A stretch of DNA of 9,483 nt from Actinomycetota bacterium (lineage in GTDB: Bacteria; Actinomycetota; Thermoleophilia; UBA2241), in NCBI GenBank assembly GCA_003132645.1, contig PKYM01000298.1, positions 931 to 10,413 on the forward strand, given 5' to 3'. A program made the position numbers and the translations under genes. Shown piece after piece: positions 1 through 6,165 of this stretch. The notes below the pieces were generated by a model that had not been told where the DNA came from, made no database searches, and saw only the letters and a list, made by a program, of their open reading frames with translations. How positions within the stretch are numbered: position 1 is the stretch's first letter; every line of letters starts with the position of its first letter.

Positions 1-24
1 GCACGCGCGGAGGTGTCGCGATGA
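1..24 (+). CDS. C-terminal end of an upstream gene (partial)
   Basis: The reading frame entering the window ends with a TGA at 22-24, preceded by codons for Ala-Arg-Ala-Glu-Val-Ser-Arg. The stop overlaps the permease start as ATGA, the usual arrangement for translationally coupled genes. MacB/FtsX-type permeases are normally encoded just after their ABC ATPase, so the ATPase is the likely identity. Only seven codons are visible, so that identity is inference. Confidence 0.4.
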   Translation, partial: ARAEVSR

Positions 25-2576
25 CCCGCCTGGCCCTGCGCAGCCTGCTCAGCCGCCGGCTGCGCACCACGCTCACCATCGTCGCCATCCTGCTGGGCGT
101 GGCCATGATCAGCGGCACCTACGTGCTCACCGACCAGATCACCAACGGCTTCAACACGATCTTCAACACCGCCTACCAGAAGACGTCGGTGGTCGTCAGC
201 CCAAAGTCTGCCTTCGGCAACGGCCAAGACGCGACGGGCGCGGCCGCCAGCCTGCCGTCGTCGACCCTGGCCGCCGTGAAGGCCGTCCCGGGCGTGGCGC
301 TCGCCGACGGCTCCGCGCAGGCCGGCACCGCCGTCTTCGTGCGCGGCAAGCAGATCAAAAGCAACGGCGCGCCGGCCTTCGTGCAGTCGAACGGCAGCCC
401 GCGCTTCGAGACCGGTTCGTGGATCGCCGGCGGAGTGCCGGCGAAGACGGGCGATGTCGCCCTCACCAGCAGGTTCGCCGCCAAGCAGCATCTCGGCCTG
501 GGCGACACGATCCAGATCGTCACGCGGCGTGGCTTGCAGACCCTGACGGTAGCCGGCATCTACCGCTGGCCCGCCGAAGCATCGCTGGGCGGCACCATCA
601 TGCTCGACGCGCCGCTCGCCGACGTGCAGAGCTGGTTCGGCCTCGAGGGACGGCTGAGCTCGATCAACGTGGCCGCCGCGCCCGGCGTGAGCGCCGCCAC
701 GCTGCGCGACCGCATTCGCGCCGCGCTGCCGGCCAATGCCGAGGTCAAGACCGGCCACCAGACGGCCGTCGACCAGAGCTCCCAGACCTCGCAGTCGATC
801 GACTCGTTCCTGCAGCCGGCGCTGCTGGCCTTCGGCGGCGTGGCGGTGTTCGTCGGCGCCTTCATCATCTTCAACGCCTTCTCGATCACGGTGGCCCAAC
901 GCCGCCGCGAGTTCGCCATGCTGCGCGCGCTGGGCGCCTCGCGCCGCCAGGTGCTCGCGACCGTGGTCGGGGAAGCCCTCGCCATGGGCGTCTCGGCCTC
1001 GCTGCTCGGCCTGGTCGCCGGCCTCGGCGTGGCCAAGCTCATCAACGCCCTGTTCAAGGCGGTCGGCGCCGACCTTCCGACCGCCGGGCTGGGCCTTGCC
1101 CCGCGCACGGTCGTCGTGGCCCTCGCGGTCGGCGTCGGCGTGACGCTCGTCTCGGCCGTCCTGCCGGCGCTGCGGGCCACCAGAGTATCGCCGATGGCGG
1201 TCCTCGCCGAAGGCGCCCAGCTTCCGCCGTCACGGCTAAGCCGCCTGAGCACGCCGGCCGCCTGGGTCGTCGCCTTGCTGGGCGCCGCCGCCCTCGCGGC
1301 GGGCATCATGAGCGCGGCCGCCACGACCACCCGCCTGCTCGAGATGGGTCTCGGCGCCGTCCTGCTGTTCGTCGCGCTGGCGATGCTCTCGCGCTACCTC
1401 GTGCGGCCCCTGGCCGCGCTCATCGGGCGGCCGCTGCAGGCGCTGGCGCCCACCAGCGGCCGCCTCGCCCGCGAGAACGCGGCGCGCAACCCGCAGCGTA
1501 CCGCCGCCACCGCCGCCGCCCTGATGATCGGCTTGGCGCTGGTCGTCTTCGTGGCCGTCTTCGCCCAGGGTCTCAAGACCTCGTTCATCGACAGTCTGGC
1601 CCGCTCGAACCGCGCCGCCGTGGTCGTCACCGACGACAGCGGCACGATGGCCCTGCCGGCCAAAGGGGTCGCCGCCGTGCGCGCCCTGCCCGGCGTGCGG
1701 GTGGCAACCGGCGTCGCCACCGCCAACGCCCAAGTGGACGGCTCGGTCACCCAGCTCGGCGGCGTCGAGCCGCGCCGCTTCGGCTCGGTCTGGCACTTCA
1801 ACTGGATCAAGGGCGGCAGCGACCGTCTTCTGGGCCGGCTCAACGGCTCCACGGCGATCGTCGAGGAGCAGTACGCCAGGAGCAACCACGTGACGATCGG
1901 TTCCCGCGTCACGGTCGTCGGCCAGTCCGGGCGCAAGCTGAGGCTCACCGTGATCGGCGAGCATCGCGACCCGATGGTCATGAACGGCATGGTCGTCGGC
2001 GACGAGGTCTTCAGGCGCCTTGGCGCACCGACCGACTCAGCCGTGCTGCTCGTCACGGGGCGCCCGGGCGTCGGGGCCGGCACGCTCGCGGCGGAGGTGA
2101 CGAAGGCGCTGGCCGGTTATCCGACCCAGACCGTGCGCACCCAGACCGGCTACTACAACTTCCTCAATAAGCAGGTCAACCAGATCCTGCTCATGCTCTA
2201 CGCCCTGCTGGCGATGAGCGTCACGATCTCGATCTTCGGCATCGTCAACACGCTGGTGCTGTCGGTCTACGAACGCACCCGCGAGATCGGCATGCTGCGG
2301 GCGATCGGCACGAGCCGCCGCCAGATGCGGCGCATCGTGCGCTACGAGAGCGTGATCACCTCAGTGATCGGCGGCGTGCTCGGCACCGCCGTCGGCATTC
2401 TGTTCGGCTACGTCGTCACGAAGCAGTTCGGCGACCAGGGTCTCGTGTTCTCGCTGCCCTACGCGCAGCTCCTGGTGTTCCTCGTCCTGGCGGGCGCCGT
2501 CGGCGTGCTGGCGGCCGTGCTGCCGGCCCGGCGAGCGGCCAACCTCGACGTGCTCGCGGCCGTGCAGTACGAATGA
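21..2576 (+). CDS. MacB/FtsX-family ABC transporter permease, two FtsX domains
   Basis: This is an 851-residue inner-membrane permease of the MacB/LolE/FtsX class, which works with an ABC ATPase to export or mechanically transmit to a substrate outside the cytoplasm. The substrate cannot be told. The first membrane helix spans about residues 17-37, followed by a large extracytoplasmic domain (about 40-255). FtsX domain 1 covers about 262-395. Further helices lie near 413-433, 440-465 and 497-520, then a second extracytoplasmic domain (about 520-715) and FtsX domain 2 (about 722-845). Both FtsX domains carry the cytosolic coupling motif: REFAMLRALGASRRQ near 296-310 and REIGMLRAIGTSRRQM near 753-768, evidence of internal duplication. 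The start at 21 has a GGAGG at 9-13 and overlaps the preceding stop by 4 nt, so it is probably the second gene of an ATPase-permease operon. The ending DVLAAVQYE is typical of actinobacterial members. Confidence 0.93.
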   Translation: MTRLALRSLLSRRLRTTLTIVAILLGVAMISGTYVLTDQITNGFNTIFNTAYQKTSVVVSPKSAFGNGQDATGAAASLPSSTLAAVKAVPGVALADGSAQAGTAVFVRGKQIKSNGAPAFVQSNGSPRFETGSWIAGGVPAKTGDVALTSRFAAKQHLGLGDTIQIVTRRGLQTLTVAGIYRWPAEASLGGTIMLDAPLADVQSWFGLEGRLSSINVAAAPGVSAATLRDRIRAALPANAEVKTGHQTAVDQSSQTSQSIDSFLQPALLAFGGVAVFVGAFIIFNAFSITVAQRRREFAMLRALGASRRQVLATVVGEALAMGVSASLLGLVAGLGVAKLINALFKAVGADLPTAGLGLAPRTVVVALAVGVGVTLVSAVLPALRATRVSPMAVLAEGAQLPPSRLSRLSTPAAWVVALLGAAALAAGIMSAAATTTRLLEMGLGAVLLFVALAMLSRYLVRPLAALIGRPLQALAPTSGRLARENAARNPQRTAATAAALMIGLALVVFVAVFAQGLKTSFIDSLARSNRAAVVVTDDSGTMALPAKGVAAVRALPGVRVATGVATANAQVDGSVTQLGGVEPRRFGSVWHFNWIKGGSDRLLGRLNGSTAIVEEQYARSNHVTIGSRVTVVGQSGRKLRLTVIGEHRDPMVMNGMVVGDEVFRRLGAPTDSAVLLVTGRPGVGAGTLAAEVTKALAGYPTQTVRTQTGYYNFLNKQVNQILLMLYALLAMSVTISIFGIVNTLVLSVYERTREIGMLRAIGTSRRQMRRIVRYESVITSVIGGVLGTAVGILFGYVVTKQFGDQGLVFSLPYAQLLVFLVLAGAVGVLAAVLPARRAANLDVLAAVQYE

Positions 2577-2616
2577 GGCAAATGAGGAGTGAGGCTGGGG
2601 TGGGACGGCGGCTTCG

Positions 2617-2644
2617 CCGGCCAGTGCTCGACGAGCACTGCCGG
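2617..2644 (+). terminator. Strong hairpin after the permease gene
   Basis: CAGTGCTC at 2622-2629 and GAGCACTG at 2633-2640 pair perfectly around the 3-nt loop GAC. CCGG at 2617-2620 and 2641-2644 add four more pairs if C2621 is bulged, giving about 12 bp. It lies 41 nt after the permease stop. No U-run follows on the plus strand, so it may be a U-less terminator or 3'-end stabiliser. The function is inference from position; the pairing is seen directly. Confidence 0.5.
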
Positions 2645-2664
2645 GAACGAGACGGTGGAGGCGC

Positions 2665-2689
2665 GGGCGGGCGGCAAAGCCGCGCGCCC
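2665..2689. terminator. GC-rich hairpin between convergent genes
   Basis: The 11-nt arms at 2665-2675 and 2679-2689 pair with one mismatch around the loop AAA (reading TTT on the minus strand). It starts 3 nt after the minus-strand HEPN-stub stop and is followed on the plus strand by CTTCT. It could end transcription from both sides, with the plus direction slightly favoured by the pyrimidine tail. With the hairpin at 2617-2644 it fills most of the 116-bp convergent spacer. Confidence 0.5.
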
Positions 2690-2692
2690 CTT

Positions 2693-2764
2693 CTACTGGC
2701 CGACGACGTCCTTCGCCAGCCAGTCGCCGGACATGCGCAGGGCGACGTCCTCAGGCTGCTTCAT
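2693..2764 (-). pseudogene. HEPN-domain protein remnant (first 23 codons)
   Basis: An ATG at 2764 lies inside the last codons of the nucleotidyltransferase gene, overlapping it by 14 nt in another frame, as in intact MNT-HEPN pairs. The peptide starts MKQPEDV and continues to DWLAKDVVGQ before a TAG at 2693. The opening resembles the first helix of HEPN (PF05168) proteins, where a W-L-x-K-A segment is followed by E-x-D-L. Here the similarity stops after W-L-A-K. Neither of the other two minus-strand frames downstream shows a continuing HEPN sequence, including the R-x4-6-H active site. The simplest reading is that a deletion or rearrangement removed the rest of the toxin gene and joined the stub to the hairpin spacer. 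With so few residues, chance similarity remains possible. Confidence 0.5.
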
Positions 2765-3083
2765 AGATGACCCTGCCGTACTTGTTGGCCGGGTAGGCGA
2801 TGCCGCCGACGATGTTCTTGGTCTCCTCAAAATGATCGCTGCGCATGACGATGACGTCCACGGGGACGCCCACACCGCGCAGCGCGCGACGCAAACGGAC
2901 ACTCTCGAGACGAGCGTCATCGACCTCGTCCAGAACGACCAAGAGGTCGATATCGCTGTCCGCGGTGGCGCCGCCTGCGGCTACGGAGCCAAACACGATC
3001 ACACGGACCGGGTGCGCCACCGTGGTGAGACGGCCGACGATCATGTCGAGGAACTGTGACGCTGCGTCCATGATTCGCATCAT
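2751..3083 (-). CDS. MntA-type minimal nucleotidyltransferase (antitoxin-like)
   Basis: This 110-residue protein has the minimal nucleotidyltransferase fold (NTP_transf_2, PF01909). The signature is G32-S33, ten residues, then D44-I-D46, exactly the GSX10DXD motif of MntA antitoxins. The third metal-binding Asp is probably D76 in the strand VPVDVIV. The known MntA protein of the HepT-MntA system inactivates its HEPN RNase by AMPylating a tyrosine. The ending GGIAYPANKYGRVIYEAA fits MNT proteins encoded beside HEPN genes. I chose the ATG at 3083; 3080 is equally possible, since an AGGGG lies just upstream and is better spaced for the second ATG. The longer frame back to 3212 runs through low-quality sequence and would overlap the divergent gene. 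The catalytic residues look intact, although the HEPN partner downstream appears truncated. Confidence 0.85.
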   Translation of the reverse strand: MMRIMDAASQFLDMIVGRLTTVAHPVRVIVFGSVAAGGATADSDIDLLVVLDEVDDARLESVRLRRALRGVGVPVDVIVMRSDHFEETKNIVGGIAYPANKYGRVIYEAA

Positions 3084-3178
3084 ACCCCTGCCGGGCTCGA
3101 GGCGGGCGAGGGCGGCTTTCAGCCCAGCGCTATGGTACGCGGTAAACCTACTACTTGGACCGGGGCACCCCAAGCGCC

Positions 3179-4186
3179 ATGGACAGACCTGTCGAGGCAC
3201 ACAAAGGATCATCGGCTCTGACCCAGGAGCGACTGCGCAAGGCCCAGAACCAGGTATCGTCGGGCAAGTACAGGGCTGCGCTCGACACCCTGCGGTACGT
3301 CGAGCCTGAAGCCCGCGCCGGCGACCGCGAAGCAGCGCGGGCTCTCTTCGACCTCGCCTGCCGGCTGCGCGATGCGACTCGAGGAACGCTGCGCGAAGAG
3401 TGCGAGGAGCTCGTCGCCAAGGCAGACCTCGCGCTCAACGAAGAGGCGAGGCTGCACGCACGTGTGGGAGATCTGGGCGTGTCGTTCTCTCAGGCCTGCT
3501 TTCTGGCCTTCGACCCGGGCTCGCGGCGAGCGCGTACCCAAGGCGATGTGGGGACCTTGTGGTTTGCCTCGCAGTGGATCGGCATCGGCACGAAAGAGGG
3601 CGAACGCAGGCAGGATCAGTGGGTGCCGATCGAGGGTGTGACAGGCGTTCAGATCACAGGAGGCTCCGTTACCCGGGACACGGGCGACCTGATCATGGAA
3701 GCCGTCGTCGCGGGCGCCCTCTTTGTCGCCCTGACCGGAGTGAGCGTCGAGCGCACCTGGGTGGGTGTGCACATGCGCGGCGGGGGTGCCGCGCTGTTTC
3801 AGGTCGAGAACCGGCCGCCGGACCGCGTGCGCGCCGCGGCCACGCCTTTGCTGGAGTCGCTTGGGATCCCGTTCGTCGACGAGCCAATCGAGTCTCCGAT
3901 GTCGGCCACACGGCCCGCCACGGCGAGTCGGCCAGGCACGCTCATCGCGACGTTCGGGCCGACCACGGCTTGGCACGGCAGATCCATCGGCTTCGACGGT
4001 CGCCTCTTCATCCTCGAAGGTTTCGGGCCCATCACGGCGCAGGCGGTGCTGGAGTACGAGCGCGAGGGACACCTGGTCTGGGCGACCGATGCGACCCGGG
4101 AGTGGGTCGCCGCGATCGCTCGAGAGGGCGACGGCGCCGGTGCGGACGGCCACTCCGAGGGGCGTGCTGAAGGACGTGATCGCTGA
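3179..4186 (+). CDS. Conserved-looking protein of unknown function
   Basis: I do not recognise this 335-residue protein. An ATG at 3179 is preferred; a TTG at 3155 in the same frame is an alternative, and neither has a well-spaced ribosome site. Residues about 15-90 are predicted helical and resemble a TPR-like helical repeat, rich in Ala, Arg and Glu (KYRAALDTLRYVEPEA). The middle part, about 100-230, alternates short strands with the segment QWVPIEGVTGVQITGG and could be a PH/GRAM-like domain. It includes a hydrophobic stretch LIMEAVVAGALFVALTG near 172-188 that could be one membrane or buried helix. The C-terminal part (about 255-320) ends in GPITAQAVLEYEREGHLVW, recalling small helix-strand adaptor domains. 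The last 20 residues are Gly/Glu/Asp-rich and probably disordered. Its frame has strong GC bias at third positions, so it is very likely real. It stands alone, divergent from the MNT gene and convergent with the zinc-ribbon gene. Confidence 0.75.
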   Translation: MDRPVEAHKGSSALTQERLRKAQNQVSSGKYRAALDTLRYVEPEARAGDREAARALFDLACRLRDATRGTLREECEELVAKADLALNEEARLHARVGDLGVSFSQACFLAFDPGSRRARTQGDVGTLWFASQWIGIGTKEGERRQDQWVPIEGVTGVQITGGSVTRDTGDLIMEAVVAGALFVALTGVSVERTWVGVHMRGGGAALFQVENRPPDRVRAAATPLLESLGIPFVDEPIESPMSATRPATASRPGTLIATFGPTTAWHGRSIGFDGRLFILEGFGPITAQAVLEYEREGHLVWATDATREWVAAIAREGDGAGADGHSEGRAEGRDR

Positions 4187-4199
4187 GCGAGGTGTGCGG

Positions 4200-4214
4200 C
4201 GCGACCGCGTCGCG
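4200..4214. terminator. Small hairpin between convergent genes
   Basis: CGCGAC at 4200-4205 and GTCGCG at 4209-4214 form a 6-bp perfect stem around CGC. It sits in the 39-bp gap between the stops of the unknown plus-strand gene and the minus-strand zinc-ribbon gene. No U-run is present on either side. Position makes a modest bidirectional terminator plausible. Confidence 0.3.
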
Positions 4215-4225
4215 AACCGTCAGCC

Positions 4226-4420
4226 TCAGCCGTAGCTCGTGCGCTCGGCCCCGCAGTCGGGGGCCGACAGCGTGCCGTTGCGCAGGAAGCTCGCCAGCGT
4301 CTGGCGCACGTGCCGCGACCCACACTCTGGGCAGCGCTTCTGCTTCTCCTTGATCGTGGCCCGGGTCACGATTCCAAATGCGTGTTTGCAGTCAAGGCAG
4401 ACGAGATCGATGTCGGCCAT
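4226..4420 (-). CDS. Small zinc-ribbon protein, FmdB-like
   Basis: This 64-residue protein has two knuckles, C8-x2-C11 and C30-x2-C33, separated by 18 residues. This is the zinc-ribbon layout of the FmdB/CxxC_CXXC_SSSS family (FmdB-like ribbons usually begin with an aromatic-rich strand before the first pair). A fifth cysteine, C56, lies in the tail LSAPDCGAERTSYG. The start at 4420 is supported by GGGGAG about 7 nt upstream; the longer frame reaching 4759 is a shadow over the DUF2892 gene. It is the last gene of the arsR-DUF2892 operon, starting 16 nt after the DUF2892 stop. Family members are mostly uncharacterised and are suspected to regulate or to bind metal. The metal site is inferred from the cysteine spacing. 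Confidence 0.8.
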   Translation of the reverse strand: MADIDLVCLDCKHAFGIVTRATIKEKQKRCPECGSRHVRQTLASFLRNGTLSAPDCGAERTSYG

Positions 4421-4436
4421 CAGCGCACTCCCCTCG

Positions 4437-4646
4437 CTACCTGGACGTGTTGATGCCGAATGGCCGGTACAGCAGACATGAGGCGCTGACGGCGGTGAAG
4501 AGCAGGACGGCGCCCACCAGAGCCGCGCCGATGCCGAGCAACTTGCCCGAGGTAACGCCGAGGCTCGTCGCCGAGACGACGAGCAGTCCGGCTCCGACAA
4601 CGGTCCGCGCGACGCGGTCGGCGGTGCTTTCGTTTCTTGTGAACAT
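4437..4646 (-). CDS. DUF2892 family small membrane protein
   Basis: This is a 69-residue integral membrane protein. It opens with the DUF2892 signature N-x4-D-R-x2-R (residues 5-14), followed by two membrane helices at about 15-32 and 36-56. A conserved cysteine, C57, comes right after helix 2, then a short tail with the family-like PFGINTSR. In E. coli YgaP the same domain anchors a rhodanese that handles persulfide sulfur, and stand-alone DUF2892 genes often sit in sulfur-oxidation or persulfide operons. AGG about 6 nt before the ATG supports this start. The gene begins 7 nt after the arsR stop, so it is certainly co-transcribed. A role in sulfane-sulfur handling is inference from family and neighbours. 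Confidence 0.88.
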   Translation of the reverse strand: MFTRNESTADRVARTVVGAGLLVVSATSLGVTSGKLLGIGAALVGAVLLFTAVSASCLLYRPFGINTSR

Positions 4647-4653
4647 GAGGGGC

Positions 4654-4980
4654 CTACCTTTCTGGTCCGAGCGCGCGTACGCGCAGCGCGAGCTCGTGGC
4701 CGAGGATCTCGTCGATCAGCGCGCAGGCTTCGGCGAGTCGCGGGTCGACGACCTTCCACAGCACCTGGCCGTCGCGTCGCGTGCGCTTCACCAGGCCCTC
4801 GCCCTGCAGCACGGCAAGGTGCTGCGAAACGTTGGGACGGCTCACGGCCAGCAACTCGGCGAGCTGACTGGGCGTGCGCGGCCCGCCGCAGAGGTGATGC
4901 ATGAGCTCGTGCCGCGTGGGATTGGCGAGGGCTGCGAAGACGGCGGCGTGGATGGCGTAGCGCTGTCGGTCGTCGTTCAT
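4654..4980 (-). CDS. ArsR/SmtB-family transcriptional repressor with two cysteines
   Basis: This is a 108-residue winged-helix repressor. The segment ALANPTRHELMHHL, the recognition helix SRPNVSQHLAVL (about 47-58) and the wing GLVKRTRRDGQVLWKV are standard ArsR-family features. The classical ArsR metal site CxCxxC is absent. Instead there is C31 at the end of helix 2 and C86 in the C-terminal helix, the general regions that carry the redox pair of BigR/SqrR persulfide sensors, though the spacing is 55 rather than about 66 residues. I chose the ATG at 4980 over an upstream ATG at 5022, because the extension would be encoded by the operator region. No Shine-Dalgarno precedes 4980, and a promoter-like pair ends about 6 nt before it, suggesting a leaderless mRNA. 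It is first in a three-gene operon and divergent from osmC, so it probably controls both sides. The inducer is unknown; thiol/persulfide is the leading guess. Confidence 0.9.
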   Translation of the reverse strand: MNDDRQRYAIHAAVFAALANPTRHELMHHLCGGPRTPSQLAELLAVSRPNVSQHLAVLQGEGLVKRTRRDGQVLWKVVDPRLAEACALIDEILGHELALRVRALGPER

Positions 4981-5088
4981 GCGACCATTATTGCCGAGTT
5001 TCGCAATTTCGCAACATGGCAATTATCTCGCTAGCGGCATCGACAGTCTGAGAGACTCGTGTTCTCTCGAAAGGAAGGGCTCCGACTC
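4981..5088. promoter_or_regulatory. Divergent arsR/osmC control region with tandem TTTCGCAA repeats
   Basis: This is one of the AT-richest parts of the window. TTTCGCAA occurs twice head-to-tail at 4999-5006 and 5007-5014, flanked by ATTGCC (4990-4995) and GGCAAT (5018-5023), an inverted pair around the tandem repeat. On the minus strand TTGCGA (5014-5009) and AATAAT (4992-4987), separated by 16 bp, form a plausible -35/-10 pair whose start point would fall at or next to the arsR ATG. On the plus strand the osmC promoter is less clear (AATTAT at 5021-5026 is a candidate -10). A repressor bound to the repeats would cover the arsR promoter and probably that of osmC. The boxes were read by eye. 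Confidence 0.6.
5050..5068 (+). promoter_or_regulatory. Small hairpin in the osmC leader
   Basis: GAGAGA at 5050-5055 pairs with TCTCTC at 5063-5068 around the 7-nt loop CTCGTGT, ending 4 nt before the GGAAGGG ribosome site of osmC. It could influence translation or mRNA stability. A 6-bp stem of this kind can also occur by chance. Confidence 0.25.
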
Positions 5089-5481
5089 ATGGACATGCAG
5101 ATCTACTTTCCGGGCGGCAAGCGCGTGTACGCGGATTACGACGGCTTCACGGTCGAGACCGACCAGCCGGCGCGCGGCGGCGGCGACGGCTCGGCGCCGG
5201 CGCCCTTCGACCTCTTTCTCGCCTCGATCGGCACCTGCGCCGGCATCTACGCGCTCGGCTTCATGCAGCAGCGCAACATCGACCCGCAAGACTCCAGGCT
5301 CACCATGCGTTCGAGCTACGATCCCGCCGTCGGTCTCATCAACAAGATCGAGCTCGAGCTCAAGCTGCCCGTCGGCTTTCCCGAGAAGTATCGCGACGCC
5401 ATCGTGAGCGCCATGAACCTCTGCACCGTGAAGAAGCACCTGGCGCAGCCGCCGGCCTTCGAGACGACAACAGTGGCCTGA
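5089..5481 (+). CDS. OsmC-family thiol/redox protein
   Basis: This 130-residue protein is of the OsmC/Ohr superfamily, small dimeric cytosolic proteins that reduce organic hydroperoxides or act on thiol/persulfide substrates through a cysteine pair. C50 in the motif LASIGTCAGIYAL and C112 in MNLCTVKKHL are the two expected reactive cysteines. The Gly-rich loop before SAPAPFDLFLASIG (about 29-48) matches the family's P-x-(D/E)-L-L-x-A segment. I chose the ATG at 5089, which has GGAAGG about 10 nt upstream; a GTG at 5059 would put the hairpin and ribosome site inside the coding region. It belongs to the general OsmC-like group rather than to a confidently named Ohr or OsmC. The next gene overlaps its stop by 1 nt. 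Divergence from an ArsR repressor suggests inducible expression. Confidence 0.9.
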   Translation: MDMQIYFPGGKRVYADYDGFTVETDQPARGGGDGSAPAPFDLFLASIGTCAGIYALGFMQQRNIDPQDSRLTMRSSYDPAVGLINKIELELKLPVGFPEKYRDAIVSAMNLCTVKKHLAQPPAFETTTVA

Positions 5482-6062
5482 TGGCCGACGCCTTTGACCC
5501 GCAGCACGCCGGCCGCCTTGAGGACCCGGCTCGCCTCAAGGCGCTGCCGCCGGAGCACGTCGTGAGACTCCTGCGACTGCGAGGCGACGAGACCGTCGTC
5601 GACTACGGCGCCGGGACGGGCATCTACACCGTGGCGGTGGCAGCCGCGCTACCGCGGGGACGGGTCATCGCGGTGGAGGCCTTGCCGCGGCTCGCGCAAC
5701 TGCTGCGGGCCAAGATCACGCCGGAGCTCGGCGAGCGGCTCGCGATCGTTGAGACCGATTCCAACACGGTCCCGGCGCCGGACGGCTCAGCCGACCGGGT
5801 GCTCATGGTCGACGTCCTGCATCACCTGTACGACCAGCCCGCGGCGCTGGCCGCAGTGACCCGCCTCCTGCGCCCCGGCGGCCTCTTCGTCGTGGTGGAC
5901 TGGGGCGACCGCGAGCGGCCGGTGGGCCCGCCGCGCGAGCACGTCCTGGGTCTCGCGGCCGTGCGCGACGTGATCGCGCGGATGGGCCTCGACGAAATCG
6001 AGGCTCACGAACCGGAAACAGAGCTGCCCTACCATCTGGCCGTGGTTGCAGCCAAGCCCTAG
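5481..6062 (+). CDS. Class I SAM-dependent methyltransferase
   Basis: This is a 193-residue Rossmann-fold methyltransferase. Motif I is VVDYGAGTG (39-47), the acidic end of strand 2 is E66 in VIAVEAL, and motif II/III residues are in DGSADRVLMVDVLHHL (101-116). LLRPGGLFVVVDW follows in the usual post-III position. The opening FDP...LEDPARLKALPPEHVVRLL is shared with a common bacterial group of unassigned substrate. There are no cysteines at all, which argues against an ArsM arsenite methyltransferase. The start overlaps the osmC stop as TGATG, so the two are translationally coupled. Thiol or metalloid methylation would fit the neighbourhood, but the substrate cannot be read from the sequence. 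Confidence 0.88.
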   Translation: MADAFDPQHAGRLEDPARLKALPPEHVVRLLRLRGDETVVDYGAGTGIYTVAVAAALPRGRVIAVEALPRLAQLLRAKITPELGERLAIVETDSNTVPAPDGSADRVLMVDVLHHLYDQPAALAAVTRLLRPGGLFVVVDWGDRERPVGPPREHVLGLAAVRDVIARMGLDEIEAHEPETELPYHLAVVAAKP

Positions 6063-6165
6063 TCTGCGCAGCGGCACCGCAGCACGGCGGCGCGGCAGCA
6101 CCTTGTCGCTCAAGGCGACCGGCCCAGAAGGAGATGCGCACCCGTAGGGGTAAGAACCGACCGGA

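Noticed and set aside
419..2170. Long open frame inside the permease gene on the plus strand, with others on the minus strand
   Set aside because: Its translation is dominated by Arg, Ala, Gly and Pro with no recognisable domain, the pattern expected from out-of-frame reading of GC-rich coding DNA. The permease frame explains the whole region.
2589..3059. Plus-strand frame opposite the nucleotidyltransferase gene
   Set aside because: It is antisense to a clear nucleotidyltransferase with intact motifs and has no recognisable domain.
5481..6062. Arsenite methyltransferase (ArsM) beside an ArsR regulator, suggesting an arsenic operon
   Set aside because: The methyltransferase has no cysteines, the ArsR lacks CxCxxC, and no arsenate reductase or arsenite pump is seen in the window.
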